Of a stretch of 64,000 nt of DNA, positions 50,967 through 60,582 are shown in pieces. Origin of the DNA: Dyadobacter tibetensis Y620-1. Its GTDB lineage: Bacteria > Bacteroidota > Bacteroidia > Cytophagales > Spirosomataceae. The position numbers and the translations under genes were made by a program. The notes beneath the pieces are model-generated. The model did no database searches and was not told the DNA's origin. It was given only the letters and a program-made list of their open reading frames with translations. The stretch spans positions 620,001 to 684,000 of the forward strand of contig NZ_AZQN01000001.1 of assembly GCF_000566685.1 (NCBI RefSeq). The letters are read 5' to 3'. Numbering within the stretch: position 1 is the stretch's first letter; each line of letters opens with the position of its first letter.

Positions 50967-53441
50967 ATGAAAAACAAAATTTTATTCTATTGCCTTTCCC
51001 TTCTATATTTTACGATTGGTTCCAGTAAGCTTATAGCCCAAAGCAGAGCTACCCTGACCGGAACGGTAGTAGATAAAACTTCCCAGGCCCCTCTTTCTTT
51101 TGCTTCTGTCGCATTGTATAATGGTGCTGATTCCTCTTTGATAAATGGTATCTTAACCGATACCCTAGGGCGGTATATTATGGAGAAGGTAGGCAAGGGC
51201 TCCTACTATATTGAGGTGCAGTACGTGGGATATCAACTCTTCCGCTCCCTGCCTATCCATGTGGCAGGAGGTCAGCCTATAATTAAGCTTGCAAATTACG
51301 AAATCAGGCCAACCAGTATTGGACTGGATGCTGTAAATATTAAAGGAGAAAAACAGCTGATTACCAACAAAATAGATCGCCAGGTTTACCAGGCCGACCG
51401 ATTCCAGGGTAGTCAGGGGGGGACAGCCCTTGATATAATCAAGAACACGCCTTCCGTGAGCGTAAATGCCGAAGGCGACCTCTCCTTGAGAGGGTCTACG
51501 GGTTTTTTGGTCCTCATTAATGGACGCCCCGTACAGTCGGATGCCTCTGGCATCTTAAGTCAGTTACCTGCAAACACGATCGAAAATATTGAAATCATCA
51601 CCTCTCCTTCAGCGAGTAATGATCCGGATGGGAAGGCGGGTATCATTAATATTACCACTAAGCAAGCTACGGCGGACAATCTTTCCTTGTCAGCCAACTT
51701 ACAAGGTGGATTTCCGTCTGTCAAGACCTTTGATAACTTAAATGCTCCCCAGCGCTATGGAGCCGATGTGACTATAAATTTTAGAAATAAAAAATGGGAT
51801 GTAAATGCTAGTGCCAATTATCTAAGAAGTGACCTTACTGGTCGGCGAGATGGAGATGTAAACACCACTCTGAACGGGGTTTTTACCAGCTTTCCATCGA
51901 TAGGTGAAAGAAGTTTTATTAAAAAATCATATACGGCCAGAGGCTTGGTTAGTTATACTCCCAATTCGAAAAATTCCATCTCGGCAGGTCTGTATCACGG
52001 CTTTAGATCTCAGGCCCGTCGCGCGGATATTGTTTATGACAACACCAAGACGGAGCTTGCTACTGGAGAAGTCATTGGAAAGATTCGCTATTTTAACTCG
52101 AACATAGCAGATAAATCTTCTCGAATCACCCTAGGCAACCTTGACTATCGCCACCAGTTCGATTCTCAGTCCAGTATAACCATCTCTGGTCTTTATGAAT
52201 ATGCTGATTTGGAGGGACTCACTAGCAATAAAAATTTAGCTGAACCAGAACGGAATGCATTATTGCAGTATACCCTCAATCCTAGTAACAATCCCCTATC
52301 AGCTTATCGCCTGAAAGCAGATTATCAAATTCAGATAGGCAGGGGGAAGTTTGAAACGGGTTATCAATACCGCAATCAGCTCCAAAAAGGAGACTTTCAA
52401 TACCTACAACAGAACCTGTCCGATGGTAGCTTTGCGATCATTCCTGAATTCAGTAGCACCACAAGGGTAACCAACGATATCCATGCCGTTTATGGCCAAT
52501 ACAGTGCCAAAATAAATAAATTTGAATATATGGGAGGACTCCGTTATGAGTATGCCAAACGTGAATTTACGGCCCAGGGAATAGAAACCCGATACCTAAA
52601 TCTGAGCAACCTATTCCCTTCCATAAGCTTGCAATACAGCCTTAATGAAAATCTGGCCCTTAAAGCTTCCTACAATAAACGCATACAACGATCGACCAAT
52701 AATGAGCTTAATCCCTATCCGGAGCGAGAACATTCTGAAACTTTAGAACAAGGAGATCCTGACATCCGTCCGGAAATGATCGATTTAGTTGAATTCGGTA
52801 CCGTAAGGAACTTTAAACAAGGAAATGTATTTGCCACCTTATATTATCAAGGTATCAATGAGGTTGTAAACAGAGTCAATCAGGTTTATAACGATACTAT
52901 TTTGAATAGAATATATACCAATGCCGGCAAGGCCACCAAGTGGGGATTAGAACTCGGAAGTTCAACTAAATTATCTAAAAATTGGCAGATATATGCTGGT
53001 GGTAATTTGTATCACTACACTATTAAAGGTTCGTTATTCGACAATCAAGTGCTCGTGAATACCAGTAGCTGGGTGTACAGCATCAATGCCAATACCACTT
53101 TTCAACCGGCTGCATCCTGGAGTGTACAATGGGGAATAAATTACTTATCCAAGAGGATTACGGCTCAAGGAGAAGACTCGCGATTTATACTTCCCAACCT
53201 GTCCGTTCGAAAATCATTTCTGGCTGGCCGTTTGTCTGCCAATCTGCAATGGCAGAATATGGACCTAGGTTTACTGCGAACCAATCAACAGCGGATCAGC
53301 ACCTGGGGCTCTAACTTTTATACTACTACCAATTATATTCAGGAAACCGATATCTTTTTGTTAAACCTCAGCTTTAACCTAAACAATCTAGGCAAAAAAG
53401 TCAACTTACCTAGTAGTGAGTTTGGCGAAAGAGAGTTTTAA
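50967..53441 (+). CDS. TonB-dependent receptor-like outer-membrane beta-barrel protein
   Basis: 824 residues from the ATG at 50967, where a signal peptide (ending SKLIAQS) begins. A carboxypeptidase-regulatory-like domain (about 25-105; ATLTGTVVDKTSQAPLSFAS) is followed by a TonB plug (ALDIIKNTPSVSVNAEGD, LVLINGRPVQ, SPSASNDPDGKAGIINIT) and an outer-membrane barrel of the OMP_b-brl_3 type. This class is not SusC-like and has no SusD partner. It may take up iron carriers or small organic ligands. The AraC gene directly upstream and the repeats in between point to regulated expression. Confidence 0.9.
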   Translation: MKNKILFYCLSLLYFTIGSSKLIAQSRATLTGTVVDKTSQAPLSFASVALYNGADSSLINGILTDTLGRYIMEKVGKGSYYIEVQYVGYQLFRSLPIHVAGGQPIIKLANYEIRPTSIGLDAVNIKGEKQLITNKIDRQVYQADRFQGSQGGTALDIIKNTPSVSVNAEGDLSLRGSTGFLVLINGRPVQSDASGILSQLPANTIENIEIITSPSASNDPDGKAGIINITTKQATADNLSLSANLQGGFPSVKTFDNLNAPQRYGADVTINFRNKKWDVNASANYLRSDLTGRRDGDVNTTLNGVFTSFPSIGERSFIKKSYTARGLVSYTPNSKNSISAGLYHGFRSQARRADIVYDNTKTELATGEVIGKIRYFNSNIADKSSRITLGNLDYRHQFDSQSSITISGLYEYADLEGLTSNKNLAEPERNALLQYTLNPSNNPLSAYRLKADYQIQIGRGKFETGYQYRNQLQKGDFQYLQQNLSDGSFAIIPEFSSTTRVTNDIHAVYGQYSAKINKFEYMGGLRYEYAKREFTAQGIETRYLNLSNLFPSISLQYSLNENLALKASYNKRIQRSTNNELNPYPEREHSETLEQGDPDIRPEMIDLVEFGTVRNFKQGNVFATLYYQGINEVVNRVNQVYNDTILNRIYTNAGKATKWGLELGSSTKLSKNWQIYAGGNLYHYTIKGSLFDNQVLVNTSSWVYSINANTTFQPAASWSVQWGINYLSKRITAQGEDSRFILPNLSVRKSFLAGRLSANLQWQNMDLGLLRTNQQRISTWGSNFYTTTNYIQETDIFLLNLSFNLNNLGKKVNLPSSEFGEREF

Positions 53442-53540
53442 GAATTCATATATATTCATCTTACGCTGAAATCTGGTATAAGGCCATAGAAATCTGTCCA
53501 TTTACTAAGTCGATATAATAAATTGGTCTAATCCCTTGAA

Positions 53541-53576
53541 AACCCATCCGTAAAGTACCATCTTTACGGGTGGGTT
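53541..53576 (+). terminator. Terminator after the receptor gene
   Basis: A 15-bp stem with one G-T pair (arms 53541-53555 and 53562-53576, CCGTAAAG/CTTTACGG inside) and a 6-base loop. It is about 100 bp past the stop. Confidence 0.7.
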
Positions 53577-53683
53577 CTGTAGTTAATTACCTGCCACCTA
53601 TACGATAAAGACTAGGTTAATGACATATTTATATTACAAATATTAGCCTGTCACACAGCACTATCACGTTAAATGCCAGATCT

Positions 53684-53944
53684 ATGCAAAATCTTTTTAA
53701 GTTCATTTATAATTTTAATCTCTTCATAGCTCTCTTTCTAATTTTGTCCAGTTTTCGCCAATTAGCCTATAGTGAGACTAGTGATACAATAATCTTTTTT
53801 ACATTTTTCAAGGGGATTCTACTGATTACGTTTAGCCTGGCTGGTTCATTGATCAATCGCTATGTGGGCAAGCGCATGGTAGGGGCTGGCATCAATATAC
53901 TGCCCTGGCTACTTTTACTGGGTAGCAGCTGGCTCTCACTTTAA
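53684..53944 (+). CDS. Small membrane protein, function unknown
   Basis: 86 residues with three hydrophobic stretches (about 9-29, 37-57 and 70-86), so an inner-membrane protein. I do not recognise a family. It stands alone between the receptor terminator and the L,D-transpeptidase gene, 98 bp ahead of the latter. Confidence 0.6.
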   Translation: MQNLFKFIYNFNLFIALFLILSSFRQLAYSETSDTIIFFTFFKGILLITFSLAGSLINRYVGKRMVGAGINILPWLLLLGSSWLSL

Positions 53945-54042
53945 ATTTCCTGCCCTATTTCTTGTGCTTCACTTCAAATATTACCACTAATTGAATAAAA
54001 AATGTAAATTGGCAGCCATACCTCATCTGGATTCCCCTGTCT

Positions 54043-55641
54043 ATGAAATACATTTTCGCCGCATTAGCTTTCAGTCTCCTCCTCTGGTCATGTTCGGACA
54101 CCCAAGAAAAAGAGCCAGCAGTAGCCCTGCGGGATACTACCATTACCCTGGAAAACGCTATTTCTGAGCTATTTATCGATAGTGTAGCCCTGGCAAACTT
54201 CGTTCAGGGTCGGACAGAATCCGATAGTATAAAAATTCTTAGCTTTTACAACCAAAGAAACCTTCAGATGGCCTGGTTCTTCCCCGACGGACTGGCCGAA
54301 TTTGTTCCTACCTTAATAGGTATGCAGAACGAGTACCTACATTACTCCGGTGACAGCAGCCTTTACGATCGGATTCTCATTGCGCGGGTCGATTCCCTGG
54401 CCGGACTTTCCTCTATTGATGCGTCACAACCCCAAATTTTACAGACTGAACTCGCATTAACCAATTTATTTTTCAAGTATGCCAATAAGGTCTATAATGG
54501 AAATACAGAACTGGATATTAATGAATTGAACTGGCATATACCTAGAAAAAAAATCAATACTGTTGCATTTTTGGACTCATTAATCCAAAACGAAGGCAAG
54601 AATCTGGAACGATATGAGCCTATCAACATTCAATACAACCTATTAAAGAATAAACTATTAGAATGCTATGCCTATGGAGAAAAACATTGGTCACCCTTGG
54701 AGAGCAACAAAATATTGAAAAAAACCGATCAATCGGACATCATACCAGAAATCAGAAAACGATTATATTTTTTTGGAGATTTAAAACAAGAAGATAGCAG
54801 CGCTGTTTTCGACTCAACCTTTTTGCAAGCAGTAATATCCTTTCAAAATAGAATGGGGCTTCGGCCCGATGGAGAAATTGGCCCGGCCTTCCTGAGGGAA
54901 ATAAACGTCCCCATAGATTATAGAATTCGACAGATCCTTATCAACCTAGAGCGACTGCGCTGGCTGCCTCCTACTCCCTCCGGCGACTACCTACTAGTTA
55001 ATATCCCGGAATATTCACTTCATGTTTATGAACAAGGCCAACATGCTTTTGAAATGGCGGTGGTAGTCGGATCCCAGGTGCATAATACCGTAATTTTCTC
55101 TGGAAAAATCAACCAAGTGGTATTTAGTCCCTACTGGAATATCCCCAATAGCATTCTAAAAAATGAAATATTGCCCGGTATTCGCCGCAATCGAAACTAC
55201 CTGGCCAGGCACAATATGGAGTGGGTGGGTAATAGAGTCCGACAGAAACCCGGAGCTAGAAATTCCCTAGGGCTAGTTAAATTTCTCTTCCCGAATTCAT
55301 ACAATATTTATCTACACGACACCCCTTCCAAAAGCTTGTTTTCTGAATCTCAGCGTGCTTTTAGTCATGGATGCATCCGATTATCCCAACCTCAACGATT
55401 GGCTGAATTTATCCTAAGGAAAGATAGCACCTGGACTGAAGCCAGTATAGTTGAGGCAATGAATGCCGGACGCGAAAAATACGTCCGACTGAAACAGGAT
55501 CAGGAAGTCCCCGTATTTATTGGATACTTTACCAGCTGGGTAGATCGCAATGGACGGCTCAACTTTCGGAAGGATATATACGGTCACGACCAAAAGATGG
55601 CCAAAAGGCTATTCGAGGACAATTTCGTTGCAATCAAATAA
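54043..55641 (+). CDS. L,D-transpeptidase lipoprotein (YcbB-like)
   Basis: 532 residues. A lipoprotein leader ends in LLLWSC, so it is anchored by Cys17. The middle has a peptidoglycan-binding domain (about 240-290, with FLQAVISFQNRMGLRPDGEI). The YkuD catalytic domain (about 320-480) holds HDTPSKSLF and the motif SHGCIRLSQP with nucleophile Cys444. It forms 3-3 peptidoglycan cross-links or attaches proteins to the wall. The arrangement of scaffold, binding domain and catalytic domain matches the YcbB/LdtD type, which resists most beta-lactams except carbapenems in E. coli. Confidence 0.92.
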   Translation: MKYIFAALAFSLLLWSCSDTQEKEPAVALRDTTITLENAISELFIDSVALANFVQGRTESDSIKILSFYNQRNLQMAWFFPDGLAEFVPTLIGMQNEYLHYSGDSSLYDRILIARVDSLAGLSSIDASQPQILQTELALTNLFFKYANKVYNGNTELDINELNWHIPRKKINTVAFLDSLIQNEGKNLERYEPINIQYNLLKNKLLECYAYGEKHWSPLESNKILKKTDQSDIIPEIRKRLYFFGDLKQEDSSAVFDSTFLQAVISFQNRMGLRPDGEIGPAFLREINVPIDYRIRQILINLERLRWLPPTPSGDYLLVNIPEYSLHVYEQGQHAFEMAVVVGSQVHNTVIFSGKINQVVFSPYWNIPNSILKNEILPGIRRNRNYLARHNMEWVGNRVRQKPGARNSLGLVKFLFPNSYNIYLHDTPSKSLFSESQRAFSHGCIRLSQPQRLAEFILRKDSTWTEASIVEAMNAGREKYVRLKQDQEVPVFIGYFTSWVDRNGRLNFRKDIYGHDQKMAKRLFEDNFVAIK

Positions 55642-55660
55642 GGGCGACATAAAGATTCTG

Positions 55661-56242
55661 TTATGCCCTCAGGGCCTGATCTAATAAAGTGCGTCCCTTA
55701 GGGCTAAGAGAAAGCCTTACGGCAAAATCTCTCCCAGGCTCGCTCATTTTTGCCCAGGTCTTCCGTAAAATTGAAATCATTTTTTCATCTGAATGCTTAG
55801 CCAGTAAATCGTCGTACTGATATTGAAGAAAAACCAGGCAAAGTGCATTTTCTATGGTTTGTACTTCCTGATTCTGTTTTATTTTTTGTTTTAAGACGAT
55901 TTGAGTTACTTCTTCTATCTCTTCAGGTTCATAACCAACTTTCTCCAATAATTCTGCTACGATAGTTGCATGATATTTACCAAGGTCGCTACGCCATTTC
56001 AGGTAACCCAAACGCCCATCCGGATAGCTCTTGCGGGCAATGGCCCACCGACCCAAATGCTGCCCATGTGCAGCTAATAATAAACTTTCGGATGCCTGAG
56101 GATCCAATTTGCTTATCCATTCCATCCGTTTTTGTGCGAAGAAATATTCCTGAGGCCATCGTTTCCCTTGATGAACTATCATATTGGGGTCACGTTGGTT
56201 ATACTCATCGAATAAGGCAATTGCCTTTTCAAATCTGGTCAT
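55661..56242 (-). CDS. DUF4202 family protein
   Basis: 193 residues matching DUF4202: FDEYNQRDPN, KRWPQEYFFAQKRMEWISKL, LLLAAHGQHLGRWAIARKSYP, DLGKYHATIVAELLEKVGY and the C-terminal LSPKGRTLLDQAL. Conserved His residues (in AAHGQHLGRW and KYHAT) suggest a metal-dependent HD-like fold, which is inference. It is cytosolic. The biochemical role is not established. It converges with the L,D-transpeptidase gene 19 bp away. Confidence 0.85.
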   Translation of the reverse strand: MTRFEKAIALFDEYNQRDPNMIVHQGKRWPQEYFFAQKRMEWISKLDPQASESLLLAAHGQHLGRWAIARKSYPDGRLGYLKWRSDLGKYHATIVAELLEKVGYEPEEIEEVTQIVLKQKIKQNQEVQTIENALCLVFLQYQYDDLLAKHSDEKMISILRKTWAKMSEPGRDFAVRLSLSPKGRTLLDQALRA

Positions 56243-56469
56243 TATTATTCGGTTATTTGCTAGAGGCCAATATTAAGGAACTTATTCCGCTATGCGAAGG
56301 AATAGACTATAATTTATTAAAAAACACCCCTATGACAGTAGCCTGCAGCTCCACGATAAGTACCCCGCTATCTCAGGAAAATTGCTGATATTTGCAGTTC
56401 TTTTTTACTAGGGCTCTAGCGGCTAGTTCAATCGCTTGAGAATCAAATGGAATCAGCAAAAAATAAAAT

Positions 56470-58575
56470 ATGAAAGTTTGCATAGCCGAAAAACCGAGTG
56501 TAGCGAAAGACATTGCGAGCGTGATTGGTGCTAAGCAAAGAAAAGAAGGGTATTACGAGGGCAATGGGTATCAGGTAACTTGGACTTTCGGGCATTTTTG
56601 CACTTTAAAGGAACCTCATGACTACACCCCACAATGGAAATCATGGCGGCTTGAAGACCTTCCCATGATCCCTCCTAGTTTTGGTATTAAGCTGATTGAC
56701 AACAGCGGTGTACTCAAACAGTTTGCCATCATCGAACGCCTCGTACAAGACGCCAAGGAAATCATAAACTGTGGTGATGCAGGACAAGAGGGAGAGCTCA
56801 TACAGCGATGGGTATTATTAAAAGCCAAATGCACCGCTCCGGTCCGCAGGCTATGGATATCCTCGCTCACCGAATCGGCAATCAAAGAAGGCTTCGAAAA
56901 ATTGCAGGAAAGCGAAAAATTCGACAATCTATATGCAGCCGGAAGTGCCCGGGCTATAGGCGACTGGCTGTTGGGAATGAATGCTACAAGGCTATTTACC
57001 AAAAAGTATGGTCAAGGTAAGGCGGTTTTATCAATAGGTAGGGTGCAGACCCCTACCCTGGCCATCATCGCTCAACGACAAAAAGAGATCAATGAATTTG
57101 TGGTAGAAGAGTATTGGGAGTTGAAGACGATCTACCGTGACACAGAATTCACAGCAACCATAGACCGACTTAAAACGTTTGAAAAAGCAGAGAAGGGACT
57201 AGCCTATCTATTAGAACATCCATTTGAAATTACCGACTTCGAAAAAAAAGAAGGCAAAGAGGGAAATCCAAAGTTGTTCGACCTCACCTCCCTTCAGGTT
57301 GAAGCTAATAAAAAACAAGGCTATTCCGCAGAAGACACATTACGTTTCATTCAGAGCTTGTATGAAAAAAAATTGGTCACCTACCCCAGGGTTGACACGA
57401 CTTATTTATCAGAAGATCTGCATCCCAAAATGGCGGGAATTATGCAGCAGCTTACACCTTACAGCCAATTTACTGAATCAATTTTAGCCAATCCAATACC
57501 GATGCTAAAATCTGTATTTGACGATAAAAAAGTTACCGACCATCATGCCATAATACCGACTGGTGTAGTCCCGAATAACATAGGCACTGACGAAAGAAAA
57601 GTTTATGACATGATCGTTCGTCGCTTTCTGGTAGCCTTCTATCCTGAATGTCGTATTTCAACCAGCACAGTTTTGGGGAAAGTAGGACAGGTTGGTTTCA
57701 AGGCAACGGGTAAGCAAATCCTGGAATTGGGGTGGAGAGTGTTGTATGAGCATGAAGCCAGTGCGAAGAAGGATGCTGCCGAGAGTGAAAAGGTTATGCC
57801 CAATTTTGAGATCGGCGAATCTGGCCCACACGAACCGCGTATTCATCATGGGAAAACGACTCCTCCCAAAAATTATACAGAAGCGACCCTGCTACGGGCT
57901 ATGGAAACAGCTGGGAAGCAGGTGGACGACGATGAGATGAGAGAACTTCTCAAGGAGAATGGTATAGGAAGACCTTCAACTCGTGCTAATATTATTGAGA
58001 CATTATTTAGAAGGAAATATATTGAAAAACGTAAAAAAAATCTGGTGGCTACCCAAACCGGTATGGACCTGATCGCAACCATACAGGTAGAACTGCTAAA
58101 GAGCGCGGAGCTGACAGGTATCTGGGAAAAAAAGCTGCGTCTAATTGAAAAAGGAGAATATGCTTTAGAGGCTTTTAAAAAGGAATTGATAGAAATGGTG
58201 GTAGACCTTACCCAGGAGGTAAAGCGAACGCGCGGCCTTATGATTAGCGTTGCTCCTGAAGTAGAACCAACACCTGGTCCTTCAAAGCTTCCTAAACCCA
58301 AAACTGAGATAGATATTGAGCTACTTAAATGTCCAAAATGTAAGACCCAAGCATTGAAGCGAGGGAAAACAGCCTTTGGCTGTCTTAATTTTCAACAATG
58401 TGGATTTAAAATACCTTTCGAACTTCTTGGAAAGAAACTCACAGAAAAACAGGTCTACGAATTACTCAGCAAGGGAAAAACGGGGAAAATAAAAGGTTTA
58501 ATGGTTCCTGGAAATGAGCAACCTCAGGATGGGAAACTCGTGATGGATGGAGATTTTAATATTAATCTGGAATAG
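56470..58575 (+). CDS. topB: DNA topoisomerase III
   Basis: 701 residues of type IA topoisomerase. The Toprim acidic motif is NCGDAGQEGELIQRW, the catalytic Tyr305 is in LVTYPRVDTTYL, and the DNA-gate region includes RPSTRANIIETLFRRKYIE. A C-terminal zinc-type segment CPKCK ... CLNFQQCGFK follows. It relaxes and decatenates single-strand-containing DNA during replication and recombination. In Bacteroidota topB genes may be chromosomal or on mobile elements; nothing mobile is seen here. A perfect hairpin follows. Confidence 0.95.
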   Translation: MKVCIAEKPSVAKDIASVIGAKQRKEGYYEGNGYQVTWTFGHFCTLKEPHDYTPQWKSWRLEDLPMIPPSFGIKLIDNSGVLKQFAIIERLVQDAKEIINCGDAGQEGELIQRWVLLKAKCTAPVRRLWISSLTESAIKEGFEKLQESEKFDNLYAAGSARAIGDWLLGMNATRLFTKKYGQGKAVLSIGRVQTPTLAIIAQRQKEINEFVVEEYWELKTIYRDTEFTATIDRLKTFEKAEKGLAYLLEHPFEITDFEKKEGKEGNPKLFDLTSLQVEANKKQGYSAEDTLRFIQSLYEKKLVTYPRVDTTYLSEDLHPKMAGIMQQLTPYSQFTESILANPIPMLKSVFDDKKVTDHHAIIPTGVVPNNIGTDERKVYDMIVRRFLVAFYPECRISTSTVLGKVGQVGFKATGKQILELGWRVLYEHEASAKKDAAESEKVMPNFEIGESGPHEPRIHHGKTTPPKNYTEATLLRAMETAGKQVDDDEMRELLKENGIGRPSTRANIIETLFRRKYIEKRKKNLVATQTGMDLIATIQVELLKSAELTGIWEKKLRLIEKGEYALEAFKKELIEMVVDLTQEVKRTRGLMISVAPEVEPTPGPSKLPKPKTEIDIELLKCPKCKTQALKRGKTAFGCLNFQQCGFKIPFELLGKKLTEKQVYELLSKGKTGKIKGLMVPGNEQPQDGKLVMDGDFNINLE

Positions 58576-58590
58576 TCCTTACCAATACAA

Positions 58591-58620
58591 CCAGAACGGA
58601 AAGGCTGATTTCCGTTCTGG
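58591..58620. terminator. Terminator after topB
   Basis: CCAGAACGGAAA (58591-58602) and TTTCCGTTCTGG (58609-58620) form a perfect 12-bp stem with a 6-base loop, 15 bp past the topB stop and 12 bp before the convergent gene's end. Confidence 0.85.
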
Positions 58621-58632
58621 GGATTTCTAAAA

Positions 58633-59790
58633 TTAGCTCTTTGTTAAGACGCTGGCTGAATTTTGAGCTTTTAGCGCTAGCTCAGTGGCTAAAAAGCAAT
58701 GCGCTTGCGGCATGGCCGTCTCGGTCCTATTGATTACATCGTCTACCAGCTGGCGACCATAGCTCAGATCCGTATCCGAAGAATCTATATATTTTGTATC
58801 CTTATTATCCACTAAAAATAGATGATTCCCTCCTGTACGACCACTTATATCTACATTTTTGCGGATTTCAATATATCCATCCGTACCTAATATCGTTAAT
58901 CGACCATCACCCCAGGATTTGAGTCCATCGGGTGTAAACCAATCGACCCGAATATAACCTGAGCCACCATTTCCTCTTACCATGGCATCTCCGAAATCTT
59001 GAAACTGTGGGTACTGAGGATGGTTTACATTGCCAACCTGTGAGGCGACAATAGCTCCACTGGTTGAATTGGTAAAAAAGAGAAACTGATCGAACTGATG
59101 CGAGGCAATATCGCAGATAATTCCACCAAACTTTTCCTTATCAAAAAACCACTCAGGTCGACTGTCTGGGTTCATTCGGTGAGGTCCCAAACCAATGGTT
59201 TGCACCACCTGACCTATGGCCCCGGCCTTAACCAATTCACCCGCTTTTACCGTGGCCCGATTTTCAAGCCTCTCGCTATACATGATGGAAAAGATTTGCT
59301 TGGTTTCCTTTTGTACTTTCCGAACCTCTTCCAATTGTTCCAGGGTCGTTATGGCAGGCTTGTCGGACATATAATCCTTCCCTGCTTTCATTACTCTGAT
59401 ACCTAATGGAGCACGCTCATTGGGAATACCAGCACTTAAAATGAGTTGAACCTGCTTGTCTTCCAGAATTTCCCTTTCATCTCGGGCCATTTTGGCGTTA
59501 GGGTATCGCTTGGAGAATGCCGCTGACAATTCCTTTTCCTTGGCATAAAATGAAACAAGTTCGCCCCCTCCTCTGATGACCGCCTCAACCTGACCATAGA
59601 TATGACCATGATTCATGCCAATCACTGAAAACTTAATTCTAGACTTTGTATCCAGTTTGCTACGTGAGGAAATAATGGCGGGTGCAGCAACAACAGGCTG
59701 AAGCGGCAAAGTGGGAAGCAATAACAAACCGGCTGCAGTGCCCATTGAAGTTCTTAAAAAGGAGCGTCGGGTATCTTCAGATTCTTTCAT
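58633..59790 (-). CDS. Exported Gfo/Idh/MocA family oxidoreductase
   Basis: 385 residues. A twin-arginine-type leader (RRSFLRTSMGTAAGLLLLP) precedes a Rossmann domain (VIGMNHGHIYGQVEAVI at about 55-72) and the C-terminal alpha-beta domain with the Glu/Lys region DKPAITTLEQLEEV, the usual EKP position. Members oxidise sugars or inositols with NAD(P); the Tat leader fits export with bound cofactor. It stands alone, and its promoter region contains the repeat at 59874-59914. The substrate is unknown. Confidence 0.85.
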   Translation of the reverse strand: MKESEDTRRSFLRTSMGTAAGLLLLPTLPLQPVVAAPAIISSRSKLDTKSRIKFSVIGMNHGHIYGQVEAVIRGGGELVSFYAKEKELSAAFSKRYPNAKMARDEREILEDKQVQLILSAGIPNERAPLGIRVMKAGKDYMSDKPAITTLEQLEEVRKVQKETKQIFSIMYSERLENRATVKAGELVKAGAIGQVVQTIGLGPHRMNPDSRPEWFFDKEKFGGIICDIASHQFDQFLFFTNSTSGAIVASQVGNVNHPQYPQFQDFGDAMVRGNGGSGYIRVDWFTPDGLKSWGDGRLTILGTDGYIEIRKNVDISGRTGGNHLFLVDNKDTKYIDSSDTDLSYGRQLVDDVINRTETAMPQAHCFLATELALKAQNSASVLTKS

Positions 59791-59873
59791 AATTTTTTAA
59801 ACAAAATTTACAGAATGCAATAAGGTTTAGATTTGGTTTTATAGCCAATTTATCGGGTAACACTCCCTGTGTA

Positions 59874-59920
59874 ACACCTTCAGTGGGACACCTCCGGTGT
59901 GGCACTGAAGGTGTGGCACT
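59874..59920. repeat. Intergenic hairpin/direct repeat element
   Basis: ACACCTTCAGTG (59874-59885) pairs perfectly with CACTGAAGGTGT (59903-59914). Inside, after a 2x2 GG mismatch, ACACC (59888-59892) pairs with GGTGT (59896-59900). The unit GGTGTGGCACT is also repeated directly at 59896-59906 and 59910-59920. It is GC-rich against AT-rich flanks and non-coding. It resembles short REP/BIME-type dispersed repeats, but only this copy is in the window. Confidence 0.7.
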
Positions 59921-60034
59921 CGTACCTGGACCTGTGGGTTAAAAACCTTCTTTCCTTACGACTTATTTTTCTGAATACTTCCCTGACAGCAATCTGAAAA
60001 TTATGCAATCGATTTAAATAATATTCCGTAAACG

Positions 60035-60526
60035 CTACTCGGAAGCTGCCTGCCCGATTTCTAAGCCAATGATATGTTTTACCCAGCGTGATTTCCTTTT
60101 GTCATTAGGAACCACCAGATTGACCCATTTCATACCTTCCTTTTCGTTGAGGATCAACAGAATAGTCTGATCAGTAAAGACTGGATCTGTTTCCGGCAAT
60201 GAAAACAATACTTCATAGCCATCAGCCGCACGAATAGTCAGATAGGACATTAACTTCTGACTATTCAAATCATTTCCTGAAGGAATTCCGGCCCTCACCA
60301 AAACATCGTGTAATGAAATACCCTGATAGGTTAGCACATTGCCTTCCGTGTCCGTGGATTGTTGCTGAATCTGATTAAAGGTTTCGAAATCAGAATGTGT
60401 AACAACCATGGTTTGAAGTTCGGGGCCGCCTACGGAGAACAATTTTTTTTGCTGCCCATAAGCAATCGTGCTGTTCCCGCTCAGAGTTGAAATTAGAATC
60501 AGAAGTGTAACAATACTTTTTAACAT
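60035..60526 (-). CDS. Exported sulfite-oxidase-fold (molybdopterin-binding-like) protein without Cys
   Basis: 163 residues. A signal peptide (ending IAYGQ) precedes a short domain resembling the Moco-binding fold of sulfite oxidases: LTYQGISLHDVLVRAGIP, TIRAADGYEVLFSLPETDP, and KRKSRWVKHIIGLEIG. The complete protein contains no cysteine, so the residue that ligates molybdenum in true sulfite oxidases is absent. It may therefore be a non-enzymatic fold relative. It is 56 bp downstream of the TspO-like gene on the same strand. Confidence 0.72.
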   Translation of the reverse strand: MLKSIVTLLILISTLSGNSTIAYGQQKKLFSVGGPELQTMVVTHSDFETFNQIQQQSTDTEGNVLTYQGISLHDVLVRAGIPSGNDLNSQKLMSYLTIRAADGYEVLFSLPETDPVFTDQTILLILNEKEGMKWVNLVVPNDKRKSRWVKHIIGLEIGQAASE

Positions 60527-60582
60527 CGCCCAAAATTCATTTGAGGCGGCAAGATCTTCAAATTAACCTGATTATTAAAAAA

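Noticed and set aside
59860..59930. CRISPR-like repeats
   Set aside because: The repeats are adjacent and nested in one hairpin, with no unique spacers and no cas genes.
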